DNA of 38,100 nucleotides, taken from assembly GCA_020436935.1 (NCBI GenBank), contig JAGQWX010000050.1, positions 1 to 38,100 of the forward strand, in the 5' to 3' direction. The notes beneath the pieces are model-generated. The model did not search any database. It was not told where the DNA came from and was given only the letters and a program-made list of their open reading frames with translations. Of this stretch, positions 34,138 through 38,100 are shown one piece after another. Every line of letters begins with the position of its first letter. Positions within the stretch are counted from its first letter, which is position 1. The translations under genes and the position numbers were made by a program. The DNA is from Saprospiraceae bacterium. Lineage in GTDB: Bacteria; Bacteroidota; Bacteroidia; Chitinophagales; Saprospiraceae.

Positions 34138-34482
34138 TTAAAATGTTAAACCTGCTTCACGAGCACCATCAGCCAAAGCTTTCACTCTACCGTGGTACAA
34201 GTAACCTCCTCTGTCAAAAACTACACTGCTAACACCACTTGACTTAGCCTTCTCCGCGATGGCCATACCAACCTGCTTAGCAATTTCTGATTTTGTACCT
34301 TTTACTTCCAAATCTCTGCTGGAAGCATTTGCCAACGTTTGACCTGCTTCATCATCGATCAACTGGGCATAAATGCCTTTGTTGCTTCTGAATACATGAA
34401 GGCGTGGTCTTGCACTAGTACCAGAAATACTTTTTCTGATTCTGTGATGTATCGTTCTACGTCTAAGCGTCTTCTTATCCAT
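34138..34482 (-). CDS. rplR: 50S ribosomal protein L18
   Basis: 114 residues. L18 binds 5S rRNA together with L5. Seen are the basic N-terminus ([20 protein letters not shown]), the motif [20 protein letters not shown], and the end [20 protein letters not shown]. It is flanked by rplF and rpsE in canonical order. Confidence 0.98.
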   Translation of the reverse strand: MDKKTLRRRTIHHRIRKSISGTSARPRLHVFRSNKGIYAQLIDDEAGQTLANASSRDLEVKGTKSEIAKQVGMAIAEKAKSSGVSSVVFDRGGYLYHGRVKALADGAREAGLTF

Positions 34483-34503
34483 TGTACAAACTCTTTTACA
34501 ATA

Positions 34504-35061
34504 TTATTTCTTACCACTGGTCTTACCAGCTTTTCTTCTTACAACCTCTCCGAGGAATCTTACACCCTTACCTTTGTATGGCTCAGGCTTTCTGAATGAT
34601 CTGATTTTTGCAGCAACCTGACCAATCAACTGTTTGTCGTGGCTCTCCAGAGTTACAATAGGGTTGGATCCCTTCTCAGTCTTGGTAGACAAATTAACTT
34701 CCGCAGGAGTAACAAAATAAATCGGGTGAGAATAACCAACTACGAGTTCCAACAAGTTTCCTGTGTTTGAAGCTCTATAACCAACACCCACCAATTCCAG
34801 GTCAATCTTATAACCCGATGTCACACCCTCAACCATATTGTTGATCAAAGATCTTGACAAACCGTGAGCAGATCTGTGTCTTGGCTGATCTGTTGGTCTC
34901 TGTATTGTCAATACTCCTTCTTCTAAGCTGATGCTAAGGTCGCTGTCGATTTTTTCAGACAACTGACCCTTTGGTCCCTTTACGGTAACCAAATTTCCTT
35001 TAGAAACGTCTACTGAGACACCTGCAGGAATTGTTATCGGAGATCTACCAATTCTAGACAT
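34504..35061 (-). CDS. rplF: 50S ribosomal protein L6
   Basis: 185 residues with two similar alpha/beta domains. L6 lies near the sarcin-ricin loop and the factor-binding site. The N-terminus SRIGRSPITIPAGVSVDVSK and the C-terminal signature RKPEPYKGKGVRFLGEVVRR are typical; the end is the basic KAGKTSGKK. It is 24 bases after rpsH. Confidence 0.99.
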   Translation of the reverse strand: MSRIGRSPITIPAGVSVDVSKGNLVTVKGPKGQLSEKIDSDLSISLEEGVLTIQRPTDQPRHRSAHGLSRSLINNMVEGVTSGYKIDLELVGVGYRASNTGNLLELVVGYSHPIYFVTPAEVNLSTKTEKGSNPIVTLESHDKQLIGQVAAKIRSFRKPEPYKGKGVRFLGEVVRRKAGKTSGKK

Positions 35062-35085
35062 TTTATCTTAAATTTTCTTGTTCTA

Positions 35086-35487
35086 TTAATATACGTAACA
35101 AAGAAGTTCACCACCTACATTGTCCTTCCTGGCTTGCTTGTCGGTCATAACACCGTGAGATGTAGAAAGAATAGCGATACCCAGACCATTGGCCACTTTA
35201 GGTATTTCTGTACTCTTTACAAATTTTCTCAAACCCGGAGTACTGATTCTACCCAATTCTCTAATAGCACCTATTCTTGATGCCCTGTCATACTTAAGCG
35301 CAATGTGTATAAGTCCTTGCTTATCGTCGTCTTCAAACTTGTACTTCAGGATAAAGCCCTGATCGTATAAGATCTCAGTTAGTGCCTTTTTTATGTTTGA
35401 TGCAGGAATTACCACTGTAGTATGTCCTGCTTTCTGAGCATTACGAATTCTCGTAAGGTAGTCAGCAATTGGATCAGTAACAATCAT
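35086..35487 (-). CDS. rpsH: 30S ribosomal protein S8
   Basis: 133 residues. S8 binds helix 21 of 16S rRNA and, in E. coli, represses the spc operon. Motifs are [20 protein letters not shown] at the start, then LKFV/RKFV-type [17 protein letters not shown] and the end [22 protein letters not shown]. It is 42 bases after rpsN. No S8-binding hairpin was examined in detail. Confidence 0.98.
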   Translation of the reverse strand: MIVTDPIADYLTRIRNAQKAGHTTVVIPASNIKKALTEILYDQGFILKYKFEDDDKQGLIHIALKYDRASRIGAIRELGRISTPGLRKFVKSTEIPKVANGLGIAILSTSHGVMTDKQARKDNVGGELLCYVY

Positions 35488-35529
35488 TTTATTTCTCTAT
35501 TACTTTATTATCTAATAATCAAATACGAA

Positions 35530-35799
35530 TTACCAACTAGCCTTTGTTACACCAGGAATTTTTCCTTCGTTGGCCATTTTTCTAAAGGTAACCCTATTGA
35601 TACCAAATTTTCTCATATATCCTTTTGGTCTTCCGGTAAGTTTACATCTGTTGTGCAATCTTACTTTAGAGCTGTTCTTTGGAAGTTTGTCAAGTGCTTC
35701 GTAGTCACCTTCTTCCTTGAGCTTTTTTCTCAAGTCAGCATACTTCTCAACTAACTTTTCTCTTTTGATTTCTCTCGCAATAATCGACTTCTTAGCCAT
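35530..35799 (-). CDS. rpsN: 30S ribosomal protein S14, long zinc-independent form
   Basis: 89 residues, the long (C-minus) type. It begins [20 protein letters not shown] and carries [20 protein letters not shown] near the end. The two CxxC motifs of short zinc-binding S14 are missing; only one Cys remains. It starts one base before the rplE stop codon ends, so translation is likely coupled to L5. S14 is in the head of the small subunit and assembles late. Confidence 0.98.
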   Translation of the reverse strand: MAKKSIIAREIKREKLVEKYADLRKKLKEEGDYEALDKLPKNSSKVRLHNRCKLTGRPKGYMRKFGINRVTFRKMANEGKIPGVTKASW

Positions 35800-35800
35800 A

Positions 35801-36361
35801 TTAATTATTGTTTAAATTTTTGAATGGAAGACCAAGACCTTTAAGCAATTCAAATGCTTCTGCATCAGTCTTAGCAGTTGTTACAAAAGTGATGTCCATA
35901 CCGGTAATTTTATTTACCTTATCGATATCAATTTCAGGGAAGATGATCTGCTCAGTAACACCCATAGTGTAATTACCTCTGCCGTCGAAGCTCTTGTCAT
36001 TGATACCTTTGAAGTCTCTTACTCTTGGAAGAGCAACAGTCACCAAACGATCAAGAAATTCGTACATTCTCTCTCTTCTCAAAGTTACTCTGGCGCCAAT
36101 GGTCATATCTTCTCTCAACTTAAAGTTTGAGATTGAAGTTTTTGCCTTGGTAGGAACAGCTTTCTGACCTGTAATGATGGTCATTTCCTGTAAAGCTGCA
36201 TCTACAAGCTTCTTGTCCTGAGTTGCAGCACCTACACCCTGGTTGACGCTAATTTTCAGCAACTTAGGGACCTGCATAGGAGTCTTATAATTGAACTTCT
36301 CCTGAAGTGCTTTTTTGACTTCCTTCTCGTATTTTTCTTTCGATTTAGATACGTAACCCAT
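35801..36361 (-). CDS. rplE: 50S ribosomal protein L5
   Basis: 186 residues. L5 binds 5S rRNA and contacts S13 across the subunit bridge. Motifs are [40 protein letters not shown] and [20 protein letters not shown], with the end [20 protein letters not shown]. Its ATG overlaps the rplX stop as TAATG, so the two are translationally coupled. Confidence 0.99.
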   Translation of the reverse strand: MGYVSKSKEKYEKEVKKALQEKFNYKTPMQVPKLLKISVNQGVGAATQDKKLVDAALQEMTIITGQKAVPTKAKTSISNFKLREDMTIGARVTLRRERMYEFLDRLVTVALPRVRDFKGINDKSFDGRGNYTMGVTEQIIFPEIDIDKVNKITGMDITFVTTAKTDAEAFELLKGLGLPFKNLNNN

Positions 36362-36708
36362 TATTTGATTATTTCACCAGTTTTTTTAGAATATCTAACG
36401 CTCTTACCATCTTCCTGCTTTCTGCCTACTCTTGTAGGTTTGCCTGATTTTGGATCAATCAACATCAGATTTGAAATGTGGATTGGAGCTTCCAACTCTA
36501 CGATACCACCCTGGCTGTTTTGAGTTGGCTTAACGTGCTTTTTGATGAGGTTAATACCTTCAACAATTGCAGAATTCTTATCAGCAATAATTTGTGTGAT
36601 AACACCTTCCTTGCCCTTGGCAGATCCGGCTACGACCGCAACTTTGTCACCCTTCTTCAGGTGAAACTTAGGTGCAAACCTCGCTGTTGTAAACTTTTTA
36701 TTTTCCAT
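36361..36708 (-). CDS. rplX: 50S ribosomal protein L24
   Basis: 115 residues. L24 starts large-subunit assembly with L29 near the exit tunnel. The KOW motif is seen at [20 protein letters not shown], followed by [20 protein letters not shown] and [19 protein letters not shown]. Its TAA stop overlaps the ATG of rplE. Confidence 0.98.
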   Translation of the reverse strand: MENKKFTTARFAPKFHLKKGDKVAVVAGSAKGKEGVITQIIADKNSAIVEGINLIKKHVKPTQNSQGGIVELEAPIHISNLMLIDPKSGKPTRVGRKQEDGKSVRYSKKTGEIIK

Positions 36709-36732
36709 TTCTACAAAAAATTCTGCTTTTGA

Positions 36733-37098
36733 TTAAAGTACCTCAGGTGCAAGTGAAATAATTCTCATATAATCCTTGTCCCTCAGCTCTCTGGCAACAG
36801 GGCCAAAAATCCTTGTACCTCTTGGCTCGTCGTTATTGTTGAGCAATACGACAGCGTTGTCATCAAATCTGATGTATGAACCGTCTTTTCTGCCCAATTC
36901 TTTTTTTGTTCTCACGATAACAGCTTTAGAAACTGTTCCTTTTTTGACACCTCCAGGTGAAGCATCTTTCACACTTACTACAATCTTATCACCAACAGAA
37001 GCGTATCTTCTCTTAGTACCACCAAGTACTCTAATACAAAGTACTTCCTTCGCTCCACTGTTATCAGCGACTTTTAGTCTTGATTCTTGCTGTATCAT
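36733..37098 (-). CDS. rplN: 50S ribosomal protein L14
   Basis: 121 residues. L14 forms part of the intersubunit bridge and the RsfS binding site. It starts [20 protein letters not shown] and contains [20 protein letters not shown] and [20 protein letters not shown], all typical. Normal length. Confidence 0.99.
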   Translation of the reverse strand: MIQQESRLKVADNSGAKEVLCIRVLGGTKRRYASVGDKIVVSVKDASPGGVKKGTVSKAVIVRTKKELGRKDGSYIRFDDNAVVLLNNNDEPRGTRIFGPVARELRDKDYMRIISLAPEVL

Positions 37099-37136
37099 GA
37101 TTTATATATCTTAACTAAATTCCTTAATTACAAAAA

Positions 37137-37394
37137 TTACTCTACTTTGCCTACGACCTCAACCAATCTCCATCTCTTGTTGCGGCTCAATGGTCTAGAC
37201 TCAACTATCTTTACAAGGTCACCTTCCTGAGCAATATTGCCCTCGTCGTGAGCCATATATTTTTTGGTCTTCTTTACGAACTTACCATATATCGGGTGTC
37301 TCAACCTTCTCTCTACAGAAACGGTGATAGACTTATCCATTTTATTACTGGTTACCAAACCAACAATCTCCTTTCTGATTGCACCCTCTGACAT
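37137..37394 (-). CDS. rpsQ: 30S ribosomal protein S17
   Basis: 85 residues, an OB-fold protein that binds 16S rRNA early in assembly. Motifs are [40 protein letters not shown], and [20 protein letters not shown]. It is 21 bases after rpmC and 38 bases before rplN. Confidence 0.98.
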   Translation of the reverse strand: MSEGAIRKEIVGLVTSNKMDKSITVSVERRLRHPIYGKFVKKTKKYMAHDEGNIAQEGDLVKIVESRPLSRNKRWRLVEVVGKVE

Positions 37395-37415
37395 TTCTTT
37401 ATCCTTTTAAAATGA

Positions 37416-37670
37416 TTACTTTCTTCTTGCTCTAATTTTTGATCTACCAGCCAGGTCCTCTGATGACATAGCACCGATCTCTCTTTGACGCACTTCTGTC
37501 ATAAGTCTGGCGATCTCTTTTCTTTGAGATCTGATCAACAATGGATTGGCCAAACCTTTTACAGCATGATCAAATTTCATCTTACCAAGCTCCTCAGTAA
37601 GTTCGGAAATCTTTGTCTGAATGTCAGCTATTTCCATGTTTTTTAGTTCAGTAGTTCTTTTAGTTGCCAT
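37416..37670 (-). CDS. rpmC: 50S ribosomal protein L29
   Basis: 84 residues, longer than the usual 60-70. The two-helix core is clear (MEIADIQTKISELTEELGKM, then GLANPLLIRSQRKEIARLMT). The N-terminus has a short basic lead (ATKRTTELKN) and the C-terminus an extra ~18 residues ending in KIRARRK. L29 sits at the exit tunnel, where chaperones and SRP dock. Confidence 0.97.
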   Translation of the reverse strand: MATKRTTELKNMEIADIQTKISELTEELGKMKFDHAVKGLANPLLIRSQRKEIARLMTEVRQREIGAMSSEDLAGRSKIRARRK

Positions 37671-37686
37671 TTTCTTTAATATTTGA

Positions 37687-38100
37687 CTACTCCTGATAAT
37701 CAGGCCTTACAACAAAATTCGTTAGTACAGGAAGTTTTTGAGCAGCTAGTCTCAAGGCTTCTTTTGCAGTTTCCAAAGAAACACCATCTATTTCAAACAT
37801 GATGGTACCTGGTTTGATGACTGCAACCCAGTGATCCAAAGCACCCTTACCTTTACCCATCCTTACTTCTGCAGGCTTGGAGGTAATAGGCTTGTCCGGA
37901 AACACTCTGATCCACACTTTACCTTCCCTTTTCATATATCTCGTCATTGCAATCCTTGCAGACTCGATCTGACGACTGGTAAGTCTTCCTGAATCAAGAG
38001 ACTTAAGTCCAAATGATCCAAAGTTTACAGTAAAACCGCGGCCAGCATTGCCCTTAATCCTACCTTTATGCTGCTTTCTATACTTTGTTCTTTTTGGTTG
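37687..38100 (-). CDS. rplP: 50S ribosomal protein L16, 5' end cut by window
   Basis: The frame runs unbroken to the window edge. The peptide begins [20 protein letters not shown], which in the family follows only a Met and one more residue, so about two codons are missing. It continues [40 protein letters not shown], and [20 protein letters not shown]. An ATG within the gene (37947) is internal and not the start. L16 organises the A-site region of the peptidyl-transferase centre. It is the first gene of the part of the S10-spc-alpha run seen here; the promoter lies outside. Confidence 0.98.
   Translation of the reverse strand, partial: QPKRTKYRKQHKGRIKGNAGRGFTVNFGSFGLKSLDSGRLTSRQIESARIAMTRYMKREGKVWIRVFPDKPITSKPAEVRMGKGKGALDHWVAVIKPGTIMFEIDGVSLETAKEALRLAAQKLPVLTNFVVRPDYQE

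Overview
The window is a stretch of chromosome from a Bacteroidota bacterium. It looks most like the Saprospiria/Lewinella–Haliscomenobacter side of the phylum; that narrower placement is inference. The evidence is a pectinesterase with a type IX secretion C-terminal sorting domain, several SPII lipoproteins, a LytS/LytTR two-component pair with a Reg_prop-type sensor, DUF5916 and DUF6503 family proteins, TAnnTTTG-like promoter elements, and a gene order from rplP to rplQ with map between secY and infA. No mobile element, CRISPR array, tRNA or rRNA was recognised.

Left part (1-7.7 kb): a large secreted pectinesterase, cut by the window edge, ends at a strong hairpin terminator. It converges on a DUF5916 outer-membrane-type protein with a CBM9-like N-terminus. 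That gene diverges from a DUF4038/GH140-like glycoside hydrolase across a 57-bp gap holding a 12-bp palindrome. Together with a GH2 enzyme at 12.6-15.5 kb, these suggest use of plant cell-wall pectin, although no SusC/SusD pair lies in the window.

Middle (7.7-16.1 kb): a 1.35-kb AT-rich non-coding stretch carries perfect hairpins and an 85-bp direct repeat inside a diverged ~170-bp tandem unit, followed by mnmG. Next, on the minus strand, come a small unknown lipoprotein and, directly upstream of it, a secreted Cys-containing protein gene that is broken by two frameshifts and one stop. GH2 follows. Both GH2 and the S9 peptidase end next to degenerate arrays with a ~16-bp period (ATCATTtGA-like).

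Right-middle (16.1-27.1 kb): an S9 prolyl-oligopeptidase-type peptidase; a MerR/TipAS regulator with an apparent self-regulated promoter; a possible gene relic; a LytS-type kinase with its LytTR response regulator; a beta-helix lipoprotein; a DUF6503 lipoprotein; a GNAT acetyltransferase overlapping a YhhN-family membrane protein.

Right end (27.2-38.1 kb): the distal S10 operon plus the spc and alpha operons run without a break on the minus strand: rplP (partial), rpmC, rpsQ, rplN, rplX, rplE, rpsN, rpsH, rplF, rplR, rpsE, rpmD, rplO, secY, map, infA, rpmJ, rpsM, rpsK, rpsD, rpoA, rplQ. The run ends at a clear intrinsic terminator. rpmD and rpmJ are short and easily missed but intact. S14 and L36 are both of the zinc-ligand-poor type. 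I found no convincing entirely new system. The best leads are the decayed secreted-protein/lipoprotein pair, the repeat families, and the hairpin between rpsD and rpoA.
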